Source: an uncultured Acetatifactor sp. (lineage in GTDB: Bacteria > Bacillota > Clostridia > Lachnospirales > Lachnospiraceae). Taken from it: a DNA stretch of 64,000 bases. Where the stretch lies: contig CAJUGL010000012.1 in assembly GCA_910586515.1 (NCBI GenBank), forward strand, positions 1 through 64,000, read 5' to 3'. Under the pieces are notes generated by a model that saw nothing but the letters and a program-made list of their open reading frames with translations, had not been told where the DNA came from and did not search any database. Of this stretch, positions 16,767 to 25,460 are shown one piece after another (the first letter of the stretch is position 1; every line of letters begins with the position of its first letter). The translations under genes were made by a program, and so were the position numbers.

Positions 16767-17611
16767 TTGAAGTAAAAAATCTGACTTTCTCCTACAGCAA
16801 AGACAAACAGGCCCTGCACGGTCTGGACTTCACTGTGGAAGATGGGGAAATCTTTGGCTTTCTGGGGCCCAACGGTTCCGGGAAATCAACAACCCAGAAA
16901 ATCCTGACCGGGATTTTGAAAGGACACGGCGGCAGAGTGTCCCTGTTCGGGCAGGACATTTCTGCGGCGCATACCCAGGCGTTTTTTCAGAAAATCGGCG
17001 TTTTGTTTGAGTTTCCCTATCTGTACGCCAATTTGAGTGCTGTAGATAATCTCAAATATTTCTCTTCGTTCTATCCCAGGGAGCAGCTGCGGCGTATTGA
17101 AGAAGTTTTGGAGGAATTGGAGTTTAAGCCTGACTTCTTCAAAAAGCCGGTCTCTTCCTACTCAAAAGGAATGCGGCAGCGGGCAAGCATGGCACGGGCG
17201 CTGATCAGCAATCCCAAACTGCTGTTTTTGGACGAACCCACCAGTGGGCTTGACCCGTCCGGCGCTGTCCTGTTTCGTAAAATTATTGAAAAAGAACGAA
17301 AAAAGGGCACAACGGTATTTTTAACTACCCACAATATGTTGGATGCCGATCTGCTGTGTGACCGGGTGGCCTTTATGGCGGATGGCGAAATCAAGGCACT
17401 GGACACTCCAGGAAACTTAAAAGAACGCAACAGCAATCACCGCGTCATAATTAACTATCTGTATCAGGGGCGACGGGAAGAAAAGACGATTGAGGCCCCG
17501 GAGCTTAAGACGGGCATTCCCTTTGCGCATGACGAGATTATCAGTATCCATTCCCAGGAGCCGACGTTGGAGGATATGTTTATCCAGTACACAGGAAGGG
17601 GGTTGTCTTGA
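16763..17611 (+). CDS. ABC transporter ATP-binding protein
   Basis: This 282-residue ATPase has Walker A (GPNGSGKST), the Q-loop region (IGVLFEFPYLYANLS), signature SYSKGMRQRASMA and Walker B (LLFLDEPTSGLDP), followed by THNM. A C-terminal extension of about 60 residues follows, as in the BcrA/CcmA exporter group. It couples to two membrane subunits encoded immediately downstream (1-base overlap with the first). The neighbouring two-component system suggests an exporter for a toxic peptide or lipid-targeting antibiotic. Confidence 0.92.
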   Translation: MIEVKNLTFSYSKDKQALHGLDFTVEDGEIFGFLGPNGSGKSTTQKILTGILKGHGGRVSLFGQDISAAHTQAFFQKIGVLFEFPYLYANLSAVDNLKYFSSFYPREQLRRIEEVLEELEFKPDFFKKPVSSYSKGMRQRASMARALISNPKLLFLDEPTSGLDPSGAVLFRKIIEKERKKGTTVFLTTHNMLDADLLCDRVAFMADGEIKALDTPGNLKERNSNHRVIINYLYQGRREEKTIEAPELKTGIPFAHDEIISIHSQEPTLEDMFIQYTGRGLS

Positions 17612-18606
17612 TGTGGAAAAGTCTTTGTGCTCTGTTAAAAAAAGATTGCCGGATGATGGTTTCCGGAAAATTCTTCCTTATGTCGCTGGGCTTTTTGGTT
17701 CTTTACACTCTGTATGTAAACTTTGGCTATATCAGGTTCATGGATGCCAGTCTGTACAATGTATACCTGTATGACCCGGCAGGAACACAGGCAACGGTTT
17801 CCCCGCTGATTCAGCGGGTTTCTTCAAAAGAAGCTCTTGACGCAGTTTTGCTTGATGATACCAATGGTGTCGGCATTGATGCAAGCGCCGGAAAGCCCCG
17901 GCTTGTATTCTATGAGGGAACAGAACAGGCTGACCGCCACCGGGCCGACTACGCGCTTTCTCTCCTGCAGCCGTCGGGGAATGGCAGGGCCCAGGTAGTT
18001 GGCTCCAATACGCCGGAGCAAAAGGCCAGGAAAGAGATCACCTGTGAACTCCTGTTTTTTGAAATTGCCGCTGTCGGATTTTTAGGGATTGCTGCTGTAT
18101 TGTTCAAAGAAAAGAGTATGGGCGTTATCCGTGTTCATGCCATTCTGCCCTTACAAAAAAACCTGTTTCTCCTGTCCAAACTGGTAATCTTTCTGCTGTC
18201 CGATCTGGTCTTTGCAATACTGCTTACCGTGCTGAATGTAGGACTGCGGGATACCGCATCCATATTGCCCGGGGTGTTGCTTCAAACGGCTCTTCTGTCC
18301 CTGATTATGGCCCTGACCGGACTGATTTGCGCCCTGCTACTAAAAGACTTCCGGCAGTTTACACTGGCCTATCTTCTGATTGCCATTTTTGTGGCAACGC
18401 CTGTGTTTTTGTCTGCAAACACGGCGGTAAAACTGGATTGGATTTCCTTTCATCCATTTTATCATATTTATATGGGTCTGAAAAATGCTTACTTCGGAAC
18501 TCCCTCAAAGAGCGTTGTCTATTATCCGGGATGTGTGGCCGCAATCGCGGTATTGCTTGCAGGCGTACAGCGCGTGTTCCGCAGAGAAATGAAAAAGGAG
18601 GGCTGA
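17611..18606 (+). CDS. ABC exporter membrane subunit
   Basis: This 331-residue membrane protein has one N-terminal helix (FFLMSLGFLVLYTLYVNFGY), an extracytoplasmic domain of about 120 residues, and five further membrane segments. That is the ABC-2/LanE-like arrangement. I use the ATG at 17611, which shares one base with the ATPase stop and has AGGAAGGGGG upstream. A TTG one codon earlier is less likely. It pairs with the next gene to form a heterodimeric membrane domain. Confidence 0.85.
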   Translation: MWKSLCALLKKDCRMMVSGKFFLMSLGFLVLYTLYVNFGYIRFMDASLYNVYLYDPAGTQATVSPLIQRVSSKEALDAVLLDDTNGVGIDASAGKPRLVFYEGTEQADRHRADYALSLLQPSGNGRAQVVGSNTPEQKARKEITCELLFFEIAAVGFLGIAAVLFKEKSMGVIRVHAILPLQKNLFLLSKLVIFLLSDLVFAILLTVLNVGLRDTASILPGVLLQTALLSLIMALTGLICALLLKDFRQFTLAYLLIAIFVATPVFLSANTAVKLDWISFHPFYHIYMGLKNAYFGTPSKSVVYYPGCVAAIAVLLAGVQRVFRREMKKEG

Positions 18607-18608
18607 AT

Positions 18609-19619
18609 ATGAAAGGTTTACGTTACCAACTGAAAAGCGTATTGCATGACAGGTTTTGCCTGATGACTTTTCTTTTACCCATTGTCGCTGCGGCAGCTCT
18701 GCAGTTTGTGGGCGCAATCGACTTTTCTGCTCTGGGCGAACTGCATTTTGGAGTTCTGAAAGGCGATCTGCCGACACAAACCCTTACATGGCTGAATCGG
18801 TATGGCTCGGTGACAGCTTATCCGACGGCAGAAGAACTGACAGACGCAGTCAAAGAGCCGTCTACCAATCTAATCGGTGTGAAAGCTGACGGAAGCGGCA
18901 TCAAAACAATTCTTTCCGGCGACGAACTGGATATCTTTCGCCAGACCGCCGACACGCTCCCTGACCTGTACAAACAGCGAAATACCACCGGCCAGACAGA
19001 GGTACACATTTTAGAGCGTCCCAATGTGATGGCCGGATTTCAGGATATGCTGATTGCTGTTACCTTGATTGTCGCCATGTTTATGGGATGCACCTTTAAC
19101 GCAATGAACATGATTTCGGAAAAGGAGGACGGCGTTGCGTTGATCAACGAGATTCTGCCAATGACGCACAGCCAGTATATCATGCAAAAACTCTTTGTCG
19201 GATTTATCTGCGGGTGCCTGTCCTCCACGATTACGGTTTGTATCTGCTTCCGGCTCTCTCTGCAAAACGCAGCTCTCATGCTGATGCTGATTGTGCTTTC
19301 CGCATTTGTTGCAGCATTGACAGGCGTATTCATTGGCAGAGCTTCCGGCGGGCTGATGGTTGGCGTGGTTTATATCAAAATCGTTATGCTGCTGTTTATG
19401 GCTGTACCAATCCTGCGATTTCTTGTGGGAACATGCCCGCCGCTTCTTTCCGCAGTCTGCTACCTTGTCCCCTCCCAGGCAACATTCGAGGGAATTATGG
19501 ACTTGTCAGCCGGCAGCGGAACAGCGGCGGTAAAAGATATTCTTATTCTTGTCGTTCATTGTCTGCTTTGGTTTTTGCTCTATTTGCTCCTATCCAGGCG
19601 ACAGAGAAAAAGCGCATAA
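18609..19619 (+). CDS. ABC exporter membrane subunit
   Basis: This 336-residue membrane protein has the same plan as the preceding gene product: a first helix (FCLMTFLLPIVAAAALQFVG), an external domain with TLTWLNRYGSVTAYPTAEEL, then about five membrane helices after FNAMNMISEKEDGVALI. The ATG at 18609 is chosen because AGGAGGG lies 7 bases upstream and it follows the previous stop at once. It is the last gene of the operon and is convergent with prs after a 4-base gap. Confidence 0.85.
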   Translation: MKGLRYQLKSVLHDRFCLMTFLLPIVAAAALQFVGAIDFSALGELHFGVLKGDLPTQTLTWLNRYGSVTAYPTAEELTDAVKEPSTNLIGVKADGSGIKTILSGDELDIFRQTADTLPDLYKQRNTTGQTEVHILERPNVMAGFQDMLIAVTLIVAMFMGCTFNAMNMISEKEDGVALINEILPMTHSQYIMQKLFVGFICGCLSSTITVCICFRLSLQNAALMLMLIVLSAFVAALTGVFIGRASGGLMVGVVYIKIVMLLFMAVPILRFLVGTCPPLLSAVCYLVPSQATFEGIMDLSAGSGTAAVKDILILVVHCLLWFLLYLLLSRRQRKSA

Positions 19620-19623
19620 TCAT

Positions 19624-20730
19624 TCATCCCTTATCCAGAAGACGATGAATCTTCTCATGGGGATCCAGAAGCTTGGAAATAGATTTTCCCGCATTCACGG
19701 AATTGATATAGATGGCAATATATTTTGTGATATCCACTTCCCTGTACCAGGGGGCATTGCGGATTTCATCCCTTCTATAAGACGCATTCGTAATAAACAC
19801 GGCCTCCATCACATTCTTTTTGTAGGCCTCGTCAAACTTCTGAATGCCCTCTGTAAACAGAGCAAAGGTGGCTATGGCAAAAACCCGCTTCGCCCCCTGT
19901 TTCTTGCAGTATTTGGCCACGTCCAGCATGGTGGTGCCGGAACAGATCATGTCATCCACAATGAACACGTCCTTATTTTTCACACTGGGTCCGATATATT
20001 TATGCACATCTACCACATAATTGCCGCCCACCACCTTGGTTCTGGATCTGCGCTTATAGAAAATCCCCATATCCAGACCCAGTTCGTTGGTATATTTATA
20101 ATTCCTGGTGGTTGCGCCCAGGTCCGGGGAGATGAAGATGGAATTCTCCTCTGTAAACGTAATATCCGGATAATTTTTCTTGATAGCCTTGATCACCTGA
20201 TAAATGGGAAACAGATCATCAAACCCGTTATAAGGCACCGCGTTGGCCACCCTGTTATCATGAACATCAAAAGCAGTAATATTCTTCACGCCTACATTTT
20301 CAAGCTCCCGCAGCGCCATGGCACAGTCCAGAGACTCTCTGGAAATCCGTCTGTCCTGCCTGCTGGCGTATAACAGAGGCGAAATGACATTGATCCGGTA
20401 AGCCTTGCCTCCGATGGCGGAAACCGTTCTTTTCAGGTTCTGAAAATGCTCGTCCGGAGACATGGGCACAGTCTGGCCATACATCTGGTAAGAACATGCG
20501 TAATTTCCCACGTCCATCAGGATATACACGTCCGCGCCCCGGACAGTGTCCTCCAGTACAGCCTTTCCGTCCCCTGTGGAAAAGCGGACAATCTGGGAAT
20601 TCACCACATGGCATTCCTCTTTGTTGTAGGTCTCCCGGAGATAATACTCGATTTTACTGGAAAGCTCCTCCGTGCCGCACAGGGGAATCAATACGATGGG
20701 AATAGAGTGTTTTTCTGCTTTTGAACTCAT
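19624..20730 (-). CDS. prs: ribose-phosphate pyrophosphokinase
   Basis: This 368-residue enzyme makes PRPP from ribose 5-phosphate and ATP for nucleotide, histidine and tryptophan synthesis. The PRPP-binding loop is clear (DVFIVDDMICSGTTMLD), as are the flexible catalytic region (KRRSRTKVV) and a metal site (FDVHDNRVA). It is longer than the roughly 315-residue classical form because it belongs to the divergent clostridial class. The site ATAAGGAGG precedes the ATG. It is a single-gene unit. Confidence 0.92.
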   Translation of the reverse strand: MSSKAEKHSIPIVLIPLCGTEELSSKIEYYLRETYNKEECHVVNSQIVRFSTGDGKAVLEDTVRGADVYILMDVGNYACSYQMYGQTVPMSPDEHFQNLKRTVSAIGGKAYRINVISPLLYASRQDRRISRESLDCAMALRELENVGVKNITAFDVHDNRVANAVPYNGFDDLFPIYQVIKAIKKNYPDITFTEENSIFISPDLGATTRNYKYTNELGLDMGIFYKRRSRTKVVGGNYVVDVHKYIGPSVKNKDVFIVDDMICSGTTMLDVAKYCKKQGAKRVFAIATFALFTEGIQKFDEAYKKNVMEAVFITNASYRRDEIRNAPWYREVDITKYIAIYINSVNAGKSISKLLDPHEKIHRLLDKG

Positions 20731-20922
20731 GTTTTCCTCCTTATGTAATAACTTGAAGCCTTGTCTGCGAAACCACCCTGCCGCCGAACCCGGGCACTGA
20801 CTGAAACCGAATCCAGGAAAGCAGGTGTTCTCATCGTTTTCATAATCAGTTTATAATATTTTTACAAATTTTACAAGATAGATTTTCACCCATAGTTAGA
20901 GAGTGCTGTCTTCTGAAAAGAA

Positions 20923-20951
20923 TTGTAAGTTTGCAGAAAGTATAATATAAT
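20923..20951 (+). promoter_or_regulatory. promoter of the methyltransferase gene
   Basis: TTGTAA (20923-20928) and TATAAT (20946-20951) are separated by 17 bp. The element covers the first possible ATG at 20950, which supports the downstream start at 21013. Confidence 0.6.
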
Positions 20952-21012
20952 GATATTTGAGTCAAAAGCATGTATTAGACCGTTTGGGTCTGGAAATAAG
21001 GAGGAAAAAGGA

Positions 21013-21975
21013 ATGTTCCTATGTCCGAAATGTAAAAACACAATAACACTGCCGGTCTGCAGCTGCGGGCACACGGTACCTTATCAGGACAAGATCTGGC
21101 AGCTGTCAGACATGCCGGATATGGTCACGGAGGGAGACGGGGATAAGTATATCGGCTATGAAGAGATCGGGGAGACTTATTCGGGAGAGCGTCGGCATCT
21201 GATTGAGGAAAGAGACGATCTGTTTGCAGGGGAGGCCGCCCTGCTTACCGGGGATGGTATTTTGTTGGATCTAGCCTGTGGAGACGGCTCTCTGACAGTG
21301 CCCTGCGCGGCAAAGGGAACCCGGATAATTGCGGGGGATATTTCCAATAAAATGCTGTCCATTTTGCAGAAAAAGGCCGAATATAACAGTATATCTCTGA
21401 GCAATGTAACACTTTGCCGTATAAATGCACTTGATATACCATTAAGAGACGAATGCATTGATACCGTTGTGGCAGACAGCATGCTTCATTTGATCTCCAA
21501 TCCCCAAAAGGTGGTTTCCGAAATCTATCGGGTGCTGAAGAAGGGTGGGCATTTTCTCTGCAGGGAAGACCGCCCCGGAAAAAACCGGGATAATGTATTT
21601 GATAATACACTTTATAACCAGGTAGTAAATCAGCTTTATTCCCGGTACTGGGAACGACTGACGGCACAAGGGGTATTTCCCACAAAATACAGTTGGAAAT
21701 TTGACCGGGAGGGATACTGCAGCACTCTCTTTGAAGGCAGAGAGGAAAAGCTGATCGAAAGGGGCAATATTTATGAGACTGCTTTGAAGGATGGATTTCT
21801 GCCAAGGTTCTGCGGACGCGGATTTTCGGATCAGGTAGACGTGCCGCAGGCGCTGCATCAGAAGGTACTCAGCGAACTGCTGGCTGAATGCAGGAAGACA
21901 TGGGGGAATGATTTTTCGGATATTTGTTTCAGAGGGGCGGAAGACGATTTGCTGCTCACGATCTATACGAAGTGA
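21013..21975 (+). CDS. class I SAM-dependent methyltransferase with N-terminal zinc-ribbon
   Basis: This is a 320-residue cytoplasmic methyltransferase. The N-terminus has CPKC and CSCG pairs that probably hold zinc. The Rossmann core follows with motif I LLDLACGDGSLTVP, an acidic residue in IIAGDISNKML, and the post-I region (LPRDECIDTVVADSMLHLI-like). The overall plan resembles the RlmA/YxjB-type methyltransferases, but the core is closer to small-molecule enzymes. The ATG at 21013 has AAGGAGG about 9 bases upstream. The substrate is unknown. Confidence 0.85.
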   Translation: MFLCPKCKNTITLPVCSCGHTVPYQDKIWQLSDMPDMVTEGDGDKYIGYEEIGETYSGERRHLIEERDDLFAGEAALLTGDGILLDLACGDGSLTVPCAAKGTRIIAGDISNKMLSILQKKAEYNSISLSNVTLCRINALDIPLRDECIDTVVADSMLHLISNPQKVVSEIYRVLKKGGHFLCREDRPGKNRDNVFDNTLYNQVVNQLYSRYWERLTAQGVFPTKYSWKFDREGYCSTLFEGREEKLIERGNIYETALKDGFLPRFCGRGFSDQVDVPQALHQKVLSELLAECRKTWGNDFSDICFRGAEDDLLLTIYTK

Positions 21976-22193
21976 TAGAGCTCCTGCCCACGCCGGACCG
22001 CCTTGATTTTCACTCAAAAACATTGCGGCAGACCTTGCAATCTCTTTCAATCCTGTGTAAAATAAAAGGGATAATCTTCCTGCCCTTTCCGCAGGGACGC
22101 GTCTCTGAAACAAAGCCCCGGAAAACCGTCCCCGGAACACAGCAGAAACCAGAAAAGGAGGCTGACGCTGCCGTAAAGCAGCCGTAAAGAACG

Positions 22194-24164
22194 ATGAAAA
22201 AGATTCATACCAAAATCATGCTCCTGGTGATCCTCGCCGCACTTGGCGTATCTGCAGTCAACGTAGCCCTGAGCACGGCCATCTCCCGCAATTCCACCCT
22301 GACTGCCCTGGAAAAGACCCTCACCGAAACCACTGATCTGGCCGCCCTGGCCGCCCAGAACATGATTTCTACCTACACCCTGACCATCGCGGAGATTGCC
22401 GCTTCCCCCATTCTCACCTCCGCCGAGTATAGCGATGCCGAGAAGCAGGCCTTTCTGCAGACAAAGGTGGACGCATATTACATGCGGTTCGGAGGCATGG
22501 CGGATGCCCAGGGAAAAGATGCGGTTCATGGTACGGATATCTCCGGAGAACCGTTCTTCCAGGCGGCGCTTCAGGGAGAAAGTTACATGTCCTCCCCTTA
22601 TGTGGAGGGAAACGACCGATACATGGTGGTATCCGCCCCGGTGACCGCAGACGGCACAGTCCAGGGTGTGGTATATTTTCAGTGTGATACTTACCTTCTG
22701 CAGTCCATCATCAGCGAGATACAGATCGGAGAAGAGGGAGACGCCTACATACTTGACCGGGAAGGCACTACCATTGCTGCCCTGGAGGAAGAGGAAGTCC
22801 TGAGTCAGGAAAACCTGGTGCGGGAAATGGCCTCCAATCCCAATGACAAATACATTCAGGAACTGGGCTCCATTGAACAGAAAATGATTGCCGGCGAGCG
22901 GGGTGTGGATACCTATACCTATCCTGAAGACAATACGAAATACATTCAGGGCTACGCCCCCATCCCAGGCACAGACGGTTGGAGTGTAGGCGTTACCATC
23001 AGCGAAGACGAATTTCTGCACTATGCCTATGTGGGCAACAATATCCAGTCGGCGGCGGGCCTGGTGCTCTGCCTTCTGGTGATCCTGATTTCCGCCCCTG
23101 TATGCCGTTCCTTCACCGGCCCCATTGTGAAATGCGCCAATCGCCTTCACGCCCTTTCCGAAGGCGACCTGAAAAGTCCCCTTCCCCAGGTGACCACAAA
23201 GGACGAAACCCGCATTCTGTCCGACTCCACCGCCCATCTGGTGGAAACCTTCCAGGGCATGCTTGCGGAAATGGGCGCCATTCTCAGCGGCATTGCCAAC
23301 GGCGACCTCACCGCGGACAGCCTTCAGGCCAGTTATCCCGGAGATTTCCAGACCCTTCGGGAAGATCTGGAAACCATCAACGAAAAATTGAACCACACAC
23401 TGGGAGGCATCGCCCAGGCAACCCGCCGGGTTTCCAACGGCTCCGCCCAGGTGGCTGCTTCCGGCACTGCTCTTTCCCAGGGTTCCACGGAGCAGGCCAG
23501 TGCGGTGGTTGAGCTCTCCGGCACCCTGGCGGATATGGATAAGGACGCCCAGAAAACGGCACATCTGTCCGAACAGACCAAAAACGCAGTGGACGGCGCC
23601 CAGGCTCAGCTGATGGAAAGCAACCAAAATATCCAGGAACTGAACCGGGCAATGGAACAGATCACCGCTACCTCCAATGAGATCAAGCACATCATTGACA
23701 CCATTGAAGACATCGCCCTGCAGACCAATATCCTGGCCCTGAACGCCTCCGTGGAAGCTGCGAGAGCAGGCGAAGCAGGCAAAGGCTTTGCAGTGGTGGC
23801 AAATGAGGTCCGGGAACTGGCCTCCAAATCCAATGCGGCCACCAAGGCCACCATGGAACTGATCAACCGCTCCATCCAGGCGGTCAGCAGCGGCGGGGAA
23901 GCTGTTACAAGCGTCACCTCTTCCGTATCCCGGGTGGTGGAACTGGCCGGTCAGGCCGCGGAACAAATGGACCTGATGGCCGAGGCGGTAGAGCGCCAGA
24001 CCGGCTCCATCAATCAGGTGACCCTGGCTGTCAGCCAGATTTCCGAGGTAGTGCAGTCTAACTCCGCCACCGCAGAAGAAAGCGCCGCCACCAGTGAGGA
24101 ACTCTCCAACCAGGCCGCCGTGCTGAAGCAGCTGGTGGGCGGCTTTACCCTGCGCAGACGCTGA
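22194..24164 (+). CDS. methyl-accepting chemotaxis protein
   Basis: This 656-residue membrane chemoreceptor has an N-terminal anchor (KIMLLVILAALGVSAVNVALS), a dCache-type extracellular sensor (about residues 35-275) and a second membrane helix (about 285-303). A HAMP domain and a long coiled signalling domain follow, with the conserved hairpin tip IALQTNILALNASVEAARAG. There is no CheR-binding pentapeptide at the C-terminus. An AAAAGGAGG lies 32 bases before the ATG with a small hairpin (GCTGC ... GCAGC) between. The sensor fold usually binds amino acids or small acids, but the ligand cannot be assigned. Confidence 0.93.
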   Translation: MKKIHTKIMLLVILAALGVSAVNVALSTAISRNSTLTALEKTLTETTDLAALAAQNMISTYTLTIAEIAASPILTSAEYSDAEKQAFLQTKVDAYYMRFGGMADAQGKDAVHGTDISGEPFFQAALQGESYMSSPYVEGNDRYMVVSAPVTADGTVQGVVYFQCDTYLLQSIISEIQIGEEGDAYILDREGTTIAALEEEEVLSQENLVREMASNPNDKYIQELGSIEQKMIAGERGVDTYTYPEDNTKYIQGYAPIPGTDGWSVGVTISEDEFLHYAYVGNNIQSAAGLVLCLLVILISAPVCRSFTGPIVKCANRLHALSEGDLKSPLPQVTTKDETRILSDSTAHLVETFQGMLAEMGAILSGIANGDLTADSLQASYPGDFQTLREDLETINEKLNHTLGGIAQATRRVSNGSAQVAASGTALSQGSTEQASAVVELSGTLADMDKDAQKTAHLSEQTKNAVDGAQAQLMESNQNIQELNRAMEQITATSNEIKHIIDTIEDIALQTNILALNASVEAARAGEAGKGFAVVANEVRELASKSNAATKATMELINRSIQAVSSGGEAVTSVTSSVSRVVELAGQAAEQMDLMAEAVERQTGSINQVTLAVSQISEVVQSNSATAEESAATSEELSNQAAVLKQLVGGFTLRRR

Positions 24165-24335
24165 GTTCCGCACCATTGCAGGTTCCTCCTTTACCCGTTC
24201 ATTTATATACAGGACATGGCGCATTCCGGGGGACTGCTCCCGGGAATCTCCGCGGGATGTTTTCGGACCCATTTTGCACGAAAATTCCGCGGCCGCCCTG
24301 TCCTGTATGATTTTCCGGGGCCAGTGTGCTGCCCT

Positions 24336-25226
24336 TCACCCTCCCTTCCGGAATGCACTGGGCGTCATCTCAAACCGTTTCCGAAACAGCCGGTTAAAAT
24401 TGGACAGATTCTCAAACCCAGTCTGCTCCGCAATCTCCAACACCGTATCGCCGCTGTTCCTCAGGGCATAAGCCGCCTTCTCCAGACGATATTCGATAAG
24501 ATATCCCCCGAAGCTCCTCCCCGTGGCCTCCTTAAACCACCGCATAAAATGACTCTCACTGTATCCGCACACATCCGCCCCGTCTTTCACCGTCAATTGT
24601 TTACCATAATCCCGTTCGATTTTCGAGAGCACCAGTTTCAGCTTCTCCGCATTCTGCACCTCCCTGTCCCAATCCTCATAATCCGTGCCGTATCGGAACA
24701 GCATGGAAAATAGCAACAGCAGTCTGCCCTTCACCCCCAGTTCATAGCCCACAGGCCTGGCGGAACACAGTCCGTCCGCGGCATCCAGGCAGGCCGACAT
24801 CTGCCCGTACATGGCGTCCCCCTTCCCCACCCGCACAGGCAGGCGGATCTTTCCGCTGACCATGGGCTGCAGATATTTCTGGCTGCAGATATCAATGCCG
24901 CCTCCCAGAAAGGAGAGATCAAAAATAATATTTTCATACACCATACTCTCCCTGGGCAGGCTCTGCATCCCATGAAGATGCCCCGGGGCAATCAGAAAAA
25001 TATCCCCCTGCTCCGCCTGAAACATCTCCTGGTCCACCTGCACCATTCCCCTGCCCCGCTTCACATAGATAATCTCCATGCTGTCCTGCCAGTGCAGCGG
25101 CACAAAGGTAAAATCCCCGGGAATGGTGCAGGGATATACATTGTATGCAAACATTGTATCAGAATGTTTTTTCGTCTCATAATAGCCGCTTCCGAAATCC
25201 TGCTGTTTCCTGCCGTTTTCCTTCAT
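24336..25226 (-). CDS. AraC family transcriptional regulator
   Basis: This 296-residue regulator has an N-terminal cupin-like sensing domain (MEIIYVKRGRGMVQVDQE, GDIFLIAPGHLHG) and a C-terminal AraC domain with two helix-turn-helix units (VKDGADVCGYSESHFMRWFKEATG; EIAEQTGFENLSNFNRLFRKRF). The ATG (25224-25226) is chosen from AAAGGA 8 bases upstream; earlier in-frame starts lack a site. It is divergent from glycogen phosphorylase. Cupin-type AraC proteins commonly sense sugars, so control of glycogen or sugar metabolism is plausible but unproven. Confidence 0.9.
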   Translation of the reverse strand: MKENGRKQQDFGSGYYETKKHSDTMFAYNVYPCTIPGDFTFVPLHWQDSMEIIYVKRGRGMVQVDQEMFQAEQGDIFLIAPGHLHGMQSLPRESMVYENIIFDLSFLGGGIDICSQKYLQPMVSGKIRLPVRVGKGDAMYGQMSACLDAADGLCSARPVGYELGVKGRLLLLFSMLFRYGTDYEDWDREVQNAEKLKLVLSKIERDYGKQLTVKDGADVCGYSESHFMRWFKEATGRSFGGYLIEYRLEKAAYALRNSGDTVLEIAEQTGFENLSNFNRLFRKRFEMTPSAFRKGG

Positions 25227-25460
25227 TTCTTTCGTCCTTTTCCCTTTTATGATGATAGGATTGTACAATAATTTGATGACATTATACAAGCATTCTTTTC
25301 AAAAATATGGTAAAAATAATAAAAGAGGTTCTCCCATATATTGATAGGGAACCTTTCCCCGGCATAAAGCCCCCGGCATCTTCGGGCAGAAAACGGCCGA
25401 AACATCCTGAAAAGCTATATTGGCTCAAAAACAACCACACATAAAAAGGAGAATAGAATC

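Noticed and set aside
22047..24272. A 741-codon open frame on the minus strand
   Set aside because: It is the antisense shadow of the chemoreceptor gene: the plus strand has clear MCP domains, and the antisense protein is Gly/His/Val-rich without domains or a ribosome site.
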